Below, piece after piece: positions 42,688-51,140 of a stretch of 64,000 bases of DNA; position 1 is the stretch's first letter, and each line of letters opens with the position of its first letter. Origin of the DNA: Prosthecomicrobium sp. N25 (GTDB taxonomy: Bacteria; Pseudomonadota; Alphaproteobacteria; Rhizobiales; Ancalomicrobiaceae); NCBI RefSeq assembly GCF_037203705.1, contig NZ_JBBCAT010000007.1, positions 1 to 64,000 of the forward strand. Reading direction: 5' to 3'. The position numbers were made by a program, and so were the translations under genes. The notes beneath the pieces are model-generated. The model worked only from the letters and a program-made list of their open reading frames with translations, was not told the DNA's origin and searched no databases.

Positions 42688-43389
42688 TCATGCCCAGGGA
42701 CCCTCGATCAGCGCCCGCGTCTCCTCCACCGCCACCGCCCAGATCGCCAGCATGTCCTCGTCGCTGCGCTGGTAGAGCCCACCGAAATTCCCGTCGCCCA
42801 GCAGGGCCCGCACGCCCTCCGGCCCTTGCACGCGCATGAAGTCCAGGTCGGTCATGGGCTTCCGGTGCTCGGGCCCCCGGATGTTGGGCAGCCGCGTCCA
42901 GGGGAAGTTCTCCATCCAGGAGGCGTGCGACGCGACCGGATCGATCGCCTGCACCTTCGCGAAGGTCCGGGGCGCGTTCCACCAGTTGTGGAAGCGCACG
43001 GAGGTGCCCGGGTTGTCGCCCATCCATTCCAGGCAGACCGTCTGCGCCGGCGCGTTGCCGCCGTGCCCGTTGCAGAACAGGATGCGCCTGAAGCCGGCCC
43101 GCCGCAGGCTGTCGAGCACGTCCCGGATCAGCGCCGCGTAGGTCGAAAGCCGCAGCGACACCGTTCCGGGATAGGCGAGGAACGAGGGCGTCACCCCGTA
43201 GGCCTGCACCGGGAAGACGGGCACCCCGAGCGGCTCCGCGGCCTCGACCGCCACCCGCTCGGAGAGGATGGAATCGACCGCGAGGCTGAGCTGCGCGTGC
43301 TGCTCCGTGGAGCCGAGCGGCACGACGCAGCGGTCGTCCGCCGCGAGATAGGCCTCGACCTGCATCCAGTTCATCGCGTCGATGCGCAT
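42688..43389 (-). CDS. Creatininase-family amidohydrolase
   Basis: A 233-residue metal-dependent hydrolase of the creatininase family. The metal ligands are expected in VVPLGSTEQHAQLSLAVDS and in the conserved CNGHGGNAPAQ motif. The family cleaves cyclic amides and also includes enzymes acting on mycofactocin precursor and other substrates; creatinine is only one option. It is divergent from the shikimate dehydrogenase-like gene over 134 bp, so it may belong to the same catabolic region, but that is inference. Confidence 0.87.
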   Translation of the reverse strand: MRIDAMNWMQVEAYLAADDRCVVPLGSTEQHAQLSLAVDSILSERVAVEAAEPLGVPVFPVQAYGVTPSFLAYPGTVSLRLSTYAALIRDVLDSLRRAGFRRILFCNGHGGNAPAQTVCLEWMGDNPGTSVRFHNWWNAPRTFAKVQAIDPVASHASWMENFPWTRLPNIRGPEHRKPMTDLDFMRVQGPEGVRALLGDGNFGGLYQRSDEDMLAIWAVAVEETRALIEGPWA

Positions 43390-43523
43390 CCGCCACCCTC
43401 TCGTCCGCCGATCCGCGCCGCTTCCCTGCCCGCACTCGACCGGGAGCCTCCCGGCCCACCGACCCGGCTGGTCGCCCCGCGGCCCTTCCGTCTATGATCG
43501 GCCCGCCACAGGGAGACCCGTCC

Positions 43524-44408
43524 GTGCCGACCGACCCCGCCAGGCCCCCGTCGCCGGGCCCCATCCTCGGCCCTTCCGTGCTGGTCGGCCTGATCGGCGC
43601 CGCCATCCAGGCTTCGCGAACGCCCGCCATGCACGAGCGCGAGGGGGCCGAACAGGGCCTGCGCTACATCTACAAGCTCATCGACCTCGAGGGGCTCGGT
43701 CTCGATGCCGCAGCCCTGCCGGACCTCCTCACGGCCGCCGGCCGCATGGGCTTCCAGGGGCTCAACATCACCCACCCCTGCAAGCAGTCCGTGATCCCGC
43801 TCCTCGACGAGCTCTCGCCGGAGGCCGCGGCGCTCGGCGCCGTCAACACGGTGGTGCTGCGCGATGGCCGCCGCGTCGGCCACAACACCGACTGGTGGGG
43901 CTTCGCGGAGAGCTTCCGTCGGGAGCTTCCCGACGCCCCGCGCCGCCGGGTGGTCCAGTTCGGCGCCGGCGGGGCCGGCTCCGCGGTCGCGCATGCCCTC
44001 CTGACCCTCGGGGCCGGCGAGGTGGCCATCATCGACCAGGACCGGGACCGCGCGGCCCGGCTCGCCGACGACCTGTGCAACCGCTTCGGCCGGGGCCGCG
44101 CCCTCGCCGGCCCGCCGGTCGCCGAGGCGGTCCGCGCCGCCGACGGCCTCGTCAACACCACCCCGGTCGGCATGGCGAAGTATCCCGGCATGGTCGTCCC
44201 CGCCGATCTCCTGCGGTCGGACCTCTGGGTCGCCGACGTGGTCTACTTCCCCCTCGAGACCGAACTCCTGCGCGTGGCCCGCCGGACCGGCTGCCGGACG
44301 CTCTCGGGCGGCGGCATGGCGGTCTTCCAGGCCGTCGGCGCGTTCCGCCTGTTCACCGGCCTCGAGCCCGATGCGGAGCGCATGCTCCGCCACTTCGCCA
44401 GCCTTTAG
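43524..44408 (+). CDS. Shikimate/quinate dehydrogenase-like protein
   Basis: A 294-residue NAD(P)-dependent dehydrogenase of the AroE family. The substrate Lys is in GLNITHPCKQSVIP (usual form NVTxPxK), the catalytic Asp is in GHNTDWWGF, the cofactor motif is QFGAGGAGSAVAHALL, and the C-terminal motif is GCRTLSGGGMAVFQAVGAF. The acidic residue after the second strand (IIDQDRDRA) suggests NAD preference. With a 3-dehydroshikimate dehydratase 55 bp downstream, it probably oxidises shikimate or quinate catabolically instead of serving biosynthesis. The GTG start at 43524 has GGGAGA seven bases upstream. Confidence 0.88.
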   Translation: MPTDPARPPSPGPILGPSVLVGLIGAAIQASRTPAMHEREGAEQGLRYIYKLIDLEGLGLDAAALPDLLTAAGRMGFQGLNITHPCKQSVIPLLDELSPEAAALGAVNTVVLRDGRRVGHNTDWWGFAESFRRELPDAPRRRVVQFGAGGAGSAVAHALLTLGAGEVAIIDQDRDRAARLADDLCNRFGRGRALAGPPVAEAVRAADGLVNTTPVGMAKYPGMVVPADLLRSDLWVADVVYFPLETELLRVARRTGCRTLSGGGMAVFQAVGAFRLFTGLEPDAERMLRHFASL

Positions 44409-44463
44409 GCCCGCCGGCGTTCCGACCGGGCGCGGGCGCGTCGACGCGAGGAGGAGACGTCGC

Positions 44464-46353
44464 ATGAAGACATCCACCGCCACCGTGTCGATCGCGGGCG
44501 ACTTCCGCGACAAGCTGAAGGCCATCGCGGCCGCCGGCTTCGACGGCATCGAGATCTTCGAGCAGGATTTCATCGCCTCCGACCTCACCCCCCGCGAAGT
44601 CGGCGCCATGGTCCGCGACCACGGCCTGGAGATCCTGCTGTTCCAGCCCTTCCGCGACTTCGAGGGCCTGCCCGAGCCCCACCGCACGCGCGCCTTCGCC
44701 CGGGCGGAGCGCAAGTTCGACCTCATGCAGGACCTCGGCACGGACCTGATGCTGGTCTGCTCCTCCGTGCATCCGGAGGCCCTAGGCGGCGTCGACCGGG
44801 CCGCGGCCGACTTCCGCGAACTCGGCGAGCGGGCCGCGAAGCGCGGCCTCAGGGTCGGCTACGAGGCGCTCTGCTGGGGCCGCATCGTCGACGACCACCG
44901 CGATGCCTGGGAGATCGTCCGCCGCGCCGACCACCCCGCCGTCGGCCTCATCCTCGACAGCTTCCACAGCCTCGCCCGCCGCATTCCGGTCGACACGATC
45001 CGCCGCATCCCGGGCGACCGCATCTTCTTCCTGCAGCTCGCCGACGCCCCGGCCATCGAGATGGACCTCCTCTACTGGTCCCGCCACTTCCGCAATATGC
45101 CCGGGGAGGGCGACCTCGACGTGGTCGGCTTCACGCGCGCCGTCATGGCGACGGGCTACGACGGGCCGTGGAGCCTTGAGATCTTCAACGACCAGTACCG
45201 CAGCGCCCTGCCCCGCATGGTCGCCACCGACGGTCATCGCGCCCTGGTCAACCTGATGGACCGCGTGCGGACCGCCGAGCCCGCGGTGGCCTCCGCCCTC
45301 CCGCAGATCCCCGCCCCCTCCAGGGTCGAGGCGGTGGAGTTCGTCGAATTCGCCACCAGCGCCGCCGAGGCCCCGCCGCTCGAGGAACTCCTGGCCACGC
45401 TCGGCTTCGAGCGCGCCGGCAGGCACGTGTCGAAGGCCGTCACGCTCTGGCGCCAGGGCGATGTCAACCTGCTCGTCAACACCGAGACGACCGGCTTCGC
45501 CCATTCGGCCTACGTGACCCACGGCACGACCGTCAGCGAGATCGCGCTGAGGGTCGGCGACGCTGCCGCCGCCATGGCCCGCGCGGTCGCCCTCGGCTCC
45601 GAACCCTTCGAGCAGGCGATCGCGCCCGGCGAACTCCAGATCCCCGGCGTGCGCGGCGTCGGCGGCAGCGTCCTGCGCTTCGTCGACGGCCGCACCGATC
45701 TCGGCCGCCTGTGGGAGGTGGATTTCCGCATCGAGCGCCCGGGCCCGCGCCCCGGCGTCGGCCTGACCCGGATCGACCACATCGGACAGACCATGCCGTA
45801 CGGCGAGATGCTGAGCTGGGCGCTCTTCTACCAGGCGATCTTCGACGCCGGGAAGTCTCCGATGGTCGACGTCGCCGATCCCGACGGGCTCGTCCGCAGC
45901 CAGGCCGTCGCGACCCCCGGCAAGGCGCTCCGGGTGACCCTGAACGGCGCCGAGACGGGCCGCACCCAGGCCGCCCGCTTCATCGCCGAGAGCTTCGGGT
46001 CAGCCGTGCAGCACATTGCTTTCGCGACCGGCGACATCTTCGCCACCGCCGAGGCGCTCGCCCGCCGCGGCTTCCAGGTGCTCGAGTTCGGGGCGAACTA
46101 CTACGACGACCTCGACGCCCGCCTGGGCCTCGACCCCGACCTGCTGGCCCGCCTCAAGGCGGCGCGCATCATGATGGACCGCGACGCGCGCGGCACCTTC
46201 CTGCAGCTCTACAGCCGCAGTCAGAGCGGCGGCCTCTTCTTCGAGGTGGTCGAGCGGCAGGGCGGCTACGACGGCTACGGCGCGCCCAACGCCCCGTTCC
46301 GGACCGCCGCGCAGCGCCGCCTGGCCCGCCCGACGGGCATGCCGCGCGCCTGA
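44464..46353 (+). CDS. 3-dehydroshikimate dehydratase fused to HPPD-like domain
   Basis: A 629-residue two-domain protein. Residues 1-285 form a sugar-phosphate-isomerase-like TIM barrel (TVSIAGDFRDKLKAIAAAGF, GYEALCWGRIVDDHRDAWEI, GLILDSFHSLAR) that converts 3-dehydroshikimate to protocatechuate. Residues 310-629 resemble 4-hydroxyphenylpyruvate dioxygenase, with metal ligands apparently kept (His in RIDHIGQ, His in VQHIAFATGD, Glu in FFEVVERQGG). The same fusion occurs in QuiC1-type enzymes; the second domain's role is unsettled, and annotation as HPPD would mislead. It follows the shikimate dehydrogenase-like gene and has a strong Shine-Dalgarno (gaggaggagacgtcgc). Confidence 0.88.
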   Translation: MKTSTATVSIAGDFRDKLKAIAAAGFDGIEIFEQDFIASDLTPREVGAMVRDHGLEILLFQPFRDFEGLPEPHRTRAFARAERKFDLMQDLGTDLMLVCSSVHPEALGGVDRAAADFRELGERAAKRGLRVGYEALCWGRIVDDHRDAWEIVRRADHPAVGLILDSFHSLARRIPVDTIRRIPGDRIFFLQLADAPAIEMDLLYWSRHFRNMPGEGDLDVVGFTRAVMATGYDGPWSLEIFNDQYRSALPRMVATDGHRALVNLMDRVRTAEPAVASALPQIPAPSRVEAVEFVEFATSAAEAPPLEELLATLGFERAGRHVSKAVTLWRQGDVNLLVNTETTGFAHSAYVTHGTTVSEIALRVGDAAAAMARAVALGSEPFEQAIAPGELQIPGVRGVGGSVLRFVDGRTDLGRLWEVDFRIERPGPRPGVGLTRIDHIGQTMPYGEMLSWALFYQAIFDAGKSPMVDVADPDGLVRSQAVATPGKALRVTLNGAETGRTQAARFIAESFGSAVQHIAFATGDIFATAEALARRGFQVLEFGANYYDDLDARLGLDPDLLARLKAARIMMDRDARGTFLQLYSRSQSGGLFFEVVERQGGYDGYGAPNAPFRTAAQRRLARPTGMPRA

Positions 46354-46509
46354 CGCGGTCGCCGGCCGCACGCACCTCCGCCGGTCACGCCGGGCCGCCC
46401 TGCCTCCGGCGCGATTGACAAGCCCGGAATTCTGCCGAGAGGGTGGGCAACCGACGGCGCACCCTCTCCCGGGAGCGGACGCGGATGCCGTCTCCCGAGG
46501 AGGCCTGGA

Positions 46510-47436
46510 ATGCGATTGGACCACACCGCGGCCGGCGTCTATGCCATCGCCGCCACGCCCTTCACCCCGGACGGCGCCCTCGACCGCCCGTCGATCGACC
46601 GCATGACGGACTTCTACAAGGCCTGCGGCGTCACCGGGCTGACCATCCTGGGCATCATGGGCGAGGCCCCGAAGCTGGAGCCGGAGGAATCGCTGGCGAT
46701 CGTCCGCCAGGTCGTCGCCCGGGCCGGCGTGCCGGTGATCGTCGGGGTCTCGGCCCCCGGCTTCGCCGCCATGCGCTCCCTCGCCCGCGCCTCCATGGAC
46801 GCCGGGGCGGCCGGCGTGATGATCGCCCCGACGCCCTCGCTGCGGACCGACGACCAGATCGTCACCTATTTCGGCCAGGCCGTGGAGGCCATCGGCGAAG
46901 ACATCCCCTGGGTGCTGCAGGATTATCCGCTGACCCTGTCGGTCGTCATGACGCCCGATGTGATCCGCCGGATCGTCATGGCTTCGGACTCCTGCGTGAT
47001 GCTGAAGCACGAGGACTGGCCGGGGCTCGAGAAGATCTCGGCGCTGCGCCGCATGCAGGCCGAGGGCAGGCTGCGTCCGCTCTCGATCCTGTGCGGCAAC
47101 GGCGGCCTCTTCCTGGATTTCGAGATGGACCGCGGTGCCGACGGCGCCATGACCGGCTACGCCTTCCCGGACATGCTGGCCGATACCGTGCGCCTGGCGC
47201 GGGCCGGCGAGCGGGACGCCGCGCACGACCTCTTCGACGCCCACCTGCCCCTGATCCGCTACGAGCAGCAGCAGGGCATCGGACTGGCGGTGCGCAAATA
47301 CGTGCTGCAGAAGCGCGGCGCCATCGCGCACGACGCCCAGCGCAAGCCCGGCGCGGCCCTGAGCGCGACCGCCCGCCAGGAGGTCGACTACCTGCTCGCC
47401 CGCCTCGCCCGCCGCGACCCCCGCGCGGCGCTCTGA
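46510..47436 (+). CDS. Dihydrodipicolinate synthase-family aldolase/lyase
   Basis: A 308-residue class I aldolase of the DapA/NanA superfamily. The barrel starts with GVYAIAATPFTPDGALD; GLTILGIMGEAPKLEPEE replaces the usual GTTGE motif; Tyr in VLQDYPLT and Lys in VMLKHEDWPG are the probable proton relay and Schiff-base residues. The divergent motifs argue against a housekeeping DapA; it probably cleaves or condenses a keto acid in the neighbouring catabolic route. It is 156 bp downstream of the dehydroshikimate dehydratase gene and 40 bp upstream of a cyclase gene, same strand. Confidence 0.85.
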   Translation: MRLDHTAAGVYAIAATPFTPDGALDRPSIDRMTDFYKACGVTGLTILGIMGEAPKLEPEESLAIVRQVVARAGVPVIVGVSAPGFAAMRSLARASMDAGAAGVMIAPTPSLRTDDQIVTYFGQAVEAIGEDIPWVLQDYPLTLSVVMTPDVIRRIVMASDSCVMLKHEDWPGLEKISALRRMQAEGRLRPLSILCGNGGLFLDFEMDRGADGAMTGYAFPDMLADTVRLARAGERDAAHDLFDAHLPLIRYEQQQGIGLAVRKYVLQKRGAIAHDAQRKPGAALSATARQEVDYLLARLARRDPRAAL

Positions 47437-47476
47437 GCGGCCGGGACCGGCAGGTCCGCATCGAGGGAGACCCGGC

Positions 47477-48781
47477 TTGAACGAGAATGGCGAGTCCGTC
47501 CGGTCCCTCCTGCGCGGGCACGAGATCGAGGCCGAGCGGCTGATCGCCTGGGTCCGCCTCTCCGTGGCGGGCGTCCTTCTCGCCACGGTCGTGGTCGCCC
47601 GCAACCTCCTCGACGTCGCGCCCCCCGATGCGGCCCACCGGCTCGTCCCGGTCCTGATCGCCTTCATCGTCCTGATGCTGGCGGCGGGGGCCGCATCCCT
47701 GTGGGTGGCGACCCCCGCGCGCTGGCGGCGCGCCTACGCCTTCCTGTTCGCGGCCGGCGACATGATCCTGGTCGCCGGGATCCTGCTGCTCTCCACCACC
47801 ACCGCCGGCTTGCCCCCCGCGATGGTCTACGCCGTGCCGGCCTCCTTCTTCCTGCCGGTCGCGCTCGCCCTGGGTGCGCTGCGCCTCGACGCCGCGGTCC
47901 GCCTCTTCTCCGTGGGGCTCCTGGTCGCGGTCGTGATCGGCCTCTCGCTCGCCGCCTCGCTCTTCGCCGACCCGGGCGTCGTGGCGCCGCCGGCCCGCTA
48001 CTTCGACACGATCTCCATGGTGGCGCGGACCATCATGCTGGTCATGGTCGGCGTGGTCGCCGCCGTCTCGGGACGCCGCGCCACCCGGCTGGTGCACCGG
48101 GCCATCGAGGACGCCCGCCGCCGGGCGCGGCTGGAGCGCTTCCTGCCGCGCGAGGTCGCGTCCGACCTGTCGCGCGACGAGAACGGCGGCCTGCGCACCG
48201 GCCGGCGCGGCGTCGCAACCGTGGTCTTCGTCGACATCCGCGGCTTCACGGCCCGCGCCGAGAGCATGGACCCCGCCACCCTGTCCCGCTTCCTGACCAG
48301 CTTCCGTCGCCGGATCGCCGAGGCCGCCGCCGGCGCGGGCGGGATCGTGGACAAGTATATCGGGGACGGTGCCCTGATCGTCTTCGGCGCGCCGCTCCCG
48401 CTCGCCGACGATGCCGCCCGGGCCCTCGCCTTCGCGCGCGACCTCAGCCGCAGGATCGCGGACTGGAACCGGGACCTCGCGGAGGACCCGGTGAGGATCG
48501 GCATCGGGCTCCACCGCGGCGAGATCTTCTCCGGCGTGATCGGCGACGAGGACCGGCTCGAGTTCACGATCCTCGGCGACACCGTCAACGTGGCGAGCCG
48601 CATCGAGGCGGCCACCCGGGCGCTCGACCGGGAAATCCTGCTCTCCGATGCGGCGGCCACGGCGGCGGGCGCGCGCCCGGGCGAGTTGCAGGACCTCGGC
48701 CCCTTGCAGGTTCGCGGCCGCAGCCGGCCCGTGGTGGTCTACGGGCTCGCCGCGGACGCGCTCGCGCCCCGGACGGCCTGA
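47477..48781 (+). CDS. Membrane-bound class III adenylate/guanylate cyclase
   Basis: A 434-residue protein with about six transmembrane helices in residues 20-200 (for example VRLSVAGVLLATVVVARNLL, MILVAGILLLSTTTAG), a short linker, and a cyclase catalytic domain at about 235-425. Metal-binding Asp residues are in VVFVDIRGFTARAES and KYIGDGALIVFGAP; the C-terminal catalytic motif is LGDTVNVASRIEAAT. It probably makes cAMP. The membrane part is not CHASE2 and is not a known sensor to me. The start is a TTG at 47477 with GGGAGA upstream; the gene ends nine bases before the convergent cytochrome gene. Confidence 0.87.
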   Translation: MNENGESVRSLLRGHEIEAERLIAWVRLSVAGVLLATVVVARNLLDVAPPDAAHRLVPVLIAFIVLMLAAGAASLWVATPARWRRAYAFLFAAGDMILVAGILLLSTTTAGLPPAMVYAVPASFFLPVALALGALRLDAAVRLFSVGLLVAVVIGLSLAASLFADPGVVAPPARYFDTISMVARTIMLVMVGVVAAVSGRRATRLVHRAIEDARRRARLERFLPREVASDLSRDENGGLRTGRRGVATVVFVDIRGFTARAESMDPATLSRFLTSFRRRIAEAAAGAGGIVDKYIGDGALIVFGAPLPLADDAARALAFARDLSRRIADWNRDLAEDPVRIGIGLHRGEIFSGVIGDEDRLEFTILGDTVNVASRIEAATRALDREILLSDAAATAAGARPGELQDLGPLQVRGRSRPVVVYGLAADALAPRTA

Positions 48782-48790
48782 GCGTCGGCC

Positions 48791-49168
48791 TCACCGCGGC
48801 GGGTGCTTGATGACGCTCTCGAAATAGACTGCCAGCGCCGCGATCTCCTCGTCGGAGAGGCGGGATGCGATGGTCTGCATGGTGGGGTTCGGCCGCTTGT
48901 GGGCCTTGAACTCGGTCAGGGCCTCCACCATCCAGGCCGCGGGCCACCCCACGATCGACGGGATGCCGTCCTGGTTGCCCGAGAGCTGATGGCAGGTGAC
49001 GCATTCCCCCGAGAGATATTCGCCGAGCGCGGGATCGCCCTCGATCGAGCGAACCATCGGGCTCCGCGGGGGGGCGACGGCCGGCTCGCCCCCGAGCGCC
49101 GGTTCGCCCGCGAGCACCGCGCCCGTCGCCGCGGCTCCGAGAAATCGCGCCAGGACCGGCTTGCGCAT
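48791..49168 (-). CDS. Periplasmic monoheme cytochrome c at the end of the sox operon
   Basis: A 125-residue exported class I cytochrome c. A signal peptide is followed by one heme site, ECVTCHQLSG (C56, C59, H60), and a likely axial Met in RPNPTMQTIASRL, with the C-terminal helix EEIAALAVYFESVI. It is the last gene of the soxYZBCD-cyt unit, 50 bp after soxD. Likely roles are electron acceptor for SoxCD or SoxAX, or the counterpart of the second heme domain of diheme SoxD proteins. I give no symbol because SoxE and other small cytochromes are equally possible. Confidence 0.82.
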   Translation of the reverse strand: MRKPVLARFLGAAATGAVLAGEPALGGEPAVAPPRSPMVRSIEGDPALGEYLSGECVTCHQLSGNQDGIPSIVGWPAAWMVEALTEFKAHKRPNPTMQTIASRLSDEEIAALAVYFESVIKHPPR

Positions 49169-49218
49169 CGGGATCGGCCTCCTCTCCGCTCCTCCCCGCA
49201 GGACGGATCGCCCGAGAT

Positions 49219-49875
49219 CTACTCGACCTTGAGGCTCTTGTCCTTGTCGTCGGGCGTCACGTCGATGACCCGGGCCCGGCCGACGATCTCGACCGTCTGC
49301 TTGCAGTTCGTCATGCAGGGATCGGCCTTCCAGAAGCTCCGTTCGGTGGTCTCCCGGTCGTCCATGTAGAAGGCGCCCTCGTTGGGCAGCTTCACCGACC
49401 TGAAGGTCTCTCGCGAGAGCACGAAGTCGTCCTTGACCACGTCGTTCATCGACAGCAGGAACGCCGTCAGGGCGTAGACCTCGTCGTCCGTCAGCGACTG
49501 CGCCTGGCCGAACGGCATGGCCCGGCGGATGTAGTCGAAGACGGTGGACGCGAAGGGCCAGAAGCTGCCGATCGTCTTCTCCGGGCTCGCGCCCTTGAGC
49601 GTGCCTTGTCCGCCGGCCAGCACCGGCCAGCGGCCGGCGCCCTCGCCGAATTCGCCGTGGCAGATCGCGCATTTCTCCAGGAAGATCGCCTCGCCTTGCC
49701 TGACGGAGCCCCGACCGGGCGGCAGCCCCTGCCCGTCCGGGCGCACGTCGATGTCCCAGGCGGCGACCTCCTCGGGCAGCGCCTCGCGGCCGAGCCCGAG
49801 CTTGCCGGCCTCGGCCCCCGTGCCCGCCAGGAGGACGAGCGTGGCGGCGACGGCGGCGCTACGAAATCTCGACAT
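49219..49875 (-). CDS. soxD: SoxD, cytochrome subunit of sulfane dehydrogenase SoxCD
   Basis: A 218-residue periplasmic cytochrome c. The signal peptide ends near AEA-GKLGLG; the heme site is KCAICHGEFGEGAGRWP (C69, C72, H73), followed by STVFDYIRRAMPFGQAQSL (axial Met) and the C-terminal SoxD motif DPCMTNCKQTVEIVGRARVI. It accepts electrons from the molybdenum subunit SoxC during oxidation of protein-bound sulfane sulfur. With one heme and 218 residues it is shorter than the diheme SoxD of Paracoccus. Its start overlaps the end of soxC by 17 bases. Confidence 0.92.
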   Translation of the reverse strand: MSRFRSAAVAATLVLLAGTGAEAGKLGLGREALPEEVAAWDIDVRPDGQGLPPGRGSVRQGEAIFLEKCAICHGEFGEGAGRWPVLAGGQGTLKGASPEKTIGSFWPFASTVFDYIRRAMPFGQAQSLTDDEVYALTAFLLSMNDVVKDDFVLSRETFRSVKLPNEGAFYMDDRETTERSFWKADPCMTNCKQTVEIVGRARVIDVTPDDKDKSLKVE

Positions 49876-51127
49876 TCTCCGTCTCCCCGTTGCCCCGCAC
49901 CAGCCAGGTCTGGATGCCGTTGTTGTGGTAGATCGAGTTGACGCCGCGCACGGCGCGCAGCTCCGCCTTGGTCGGCTGCACGTAGCCGGTGTCGTCGACC
50001 GCCCGGGACTGGACCAGCATCTCCTCCCCCTGCCAGTCGAAGTCGACGTAGAAGCGCGCGACCGACCGCGGCAGGACCGGGCCGTCGAGACGGGCCGGCC
50101 GCCAGTTCCGCCCCCCGTCCAGGGTGACGTCGACGCGCTTGATCGCGCCCCGCCCTGACCACGCGATGCCCGTGAGAACGTTCGGTCCCCGGAACCGGAG
50201 GGGCGCCTGCGGGCTGGGATTGGTCACCACCGACTTGGCGTCCATGATCCAGGTAAAGCGGCGCGACCGGCCGTCGGCGAGGAGGTCGGTGTATTTCGAC
50301 GTCTCCTCACGCGCATGCCAGGGCTGGTCGCCGACTTCGATGCGACGCAGCCACTTCACCCACATGTTGCCTTCCCAGCCCGGCACCACGATCCTGAGCG
50401 GGTAGCCCTGCTCGGGCCGGAGCGCCTCGCCGTTCATCTTGAACGCGATCAGGCAGTCGTCGAGCGCCTTTTCGATCGGGATGGAGCGGTTCATCGCCGA
50501 GGCGTCACCGCCCTCCACCATGATCCACCGCGCGGCGGGCCTCAGCCCCGCCTCGTCGAGCAGGACCTTCAGGGGCACGCCCGTGTACATCACGTTGTGG
50601 ATCATGCCGTGGGTGAACTGGCATCCGTTGAGCTGCGCGCCGCGCCACTCCATGCCGGAATTGGCCGCGCATTCCAGGAAGTGGATCCGGTTGGTGCGCG
50701 GCATCCGCCTGATGTCGTCCATGGTGAAGACGAGCGGCTTCTCGACGAGGCCGTTGATCATCAGCCGGTGCTTCGCCGGATCGATCTCCGCGATGCCGGC
50801 GTGGTGGCGCTCGAAGCAGAGCCCGTTCGGCGTGATGATGCCGTCGAGTTCGTGCAGCGGCGTGAAGTTGACCGAGGATTCCCGGCCCGCGGTCAGCCAT
50901 TCGACGTCGCGCTTGACCACGTGGGCCTCGTACCGGGAAGGCTTCCCGTAGGGCCGGGACGCCACGCCGTCGCCGAGGAACTGCTGCCAGTCCTGCTTCT
51001 CCACGATCGCCGGATCCGGCGTGCCCCCCGCCCGCGCGGCGCCGGCCGCGCCGGCCGCCACCGCCCCGGCCCCGAGCCCCGCGAGCAGTCCGCGGCGGCT
51101 CATGCCCTTGGTCGCTCCCTCGCTCAT
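49859..51127 (-). CDS. soxC: SoxC, molybdenum subunit of sulfane dehydrogenase
   Basis: A 422-residue periplasmic molybdoprotein of the sulfite-oxidase family. A Tat signal (MSRRGLLAGLGAGAVAAG) is followed by the molybdopterin domain, with the metal-ligand Cys in HFLECAANSGMEW (C153), GVPLKVLLDEAGL and YPLRIVVPGWEGNMWVKWL, and a C-terminal Ig-like dimerisation domain (ITGIAWSGRGAIKRVDVTLD in part, ending VQPTKAELRAVRG). With SoxD it removes six electrons from the sulfane sulfur on SoxY. The ATG at 51127 has a strong Shine-Dalgarno; one at 51103 is also possible. Confidence 0.94.
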   Translation of the reverse strand: MSEGATKGMSRRGLLAGLGAGAVAAGAAGAARAGGTPDPAIVEKQDWQQFLGDGVASRPYGKPSRYEAHVVKRDVEWLTAGRESSVNFTPLHELDGIITPNGLCFERHHAGIAEIDPAKHRLMINGLVEKPLVFTMDDIRRMPRTNRIHFLECAANSGMEWRGAQLNGCQFTHGMIHNVMYTGVPLKVLLDEAGLRPAARWIMVEGGDASAMNRSIPIEKALDDCLIAFKMNGEALRPEQGYPLRIVVPGWEGNMWVKWLRRIEVGDQPWHAREETSKYTDLLADGRSRRFTWIMDAKSVVTNPSPQAPLRFRGPNVLTGIAWSGRGAIKRVDVTLDGGRNWRPARLDGPVLPRSVARFYVDFDWQGEEMLVQSRAVDDTGYVQPTKAELRAVRGVNSIYHNNGIQTWLVRGNGETENVEIS

Positions 51128-51140
51128 GTTCCCCTCCCGC

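Noticed and set aside
44464-46353. 4-hydroxyphenylpyruvate dioxygenase as the main call
   Set aside because: The HPPD-like part is only the C-terminal half; the N-terminal barrel and the upstream dehydrogenase gene indicate dehydroshikimate dehydratase.
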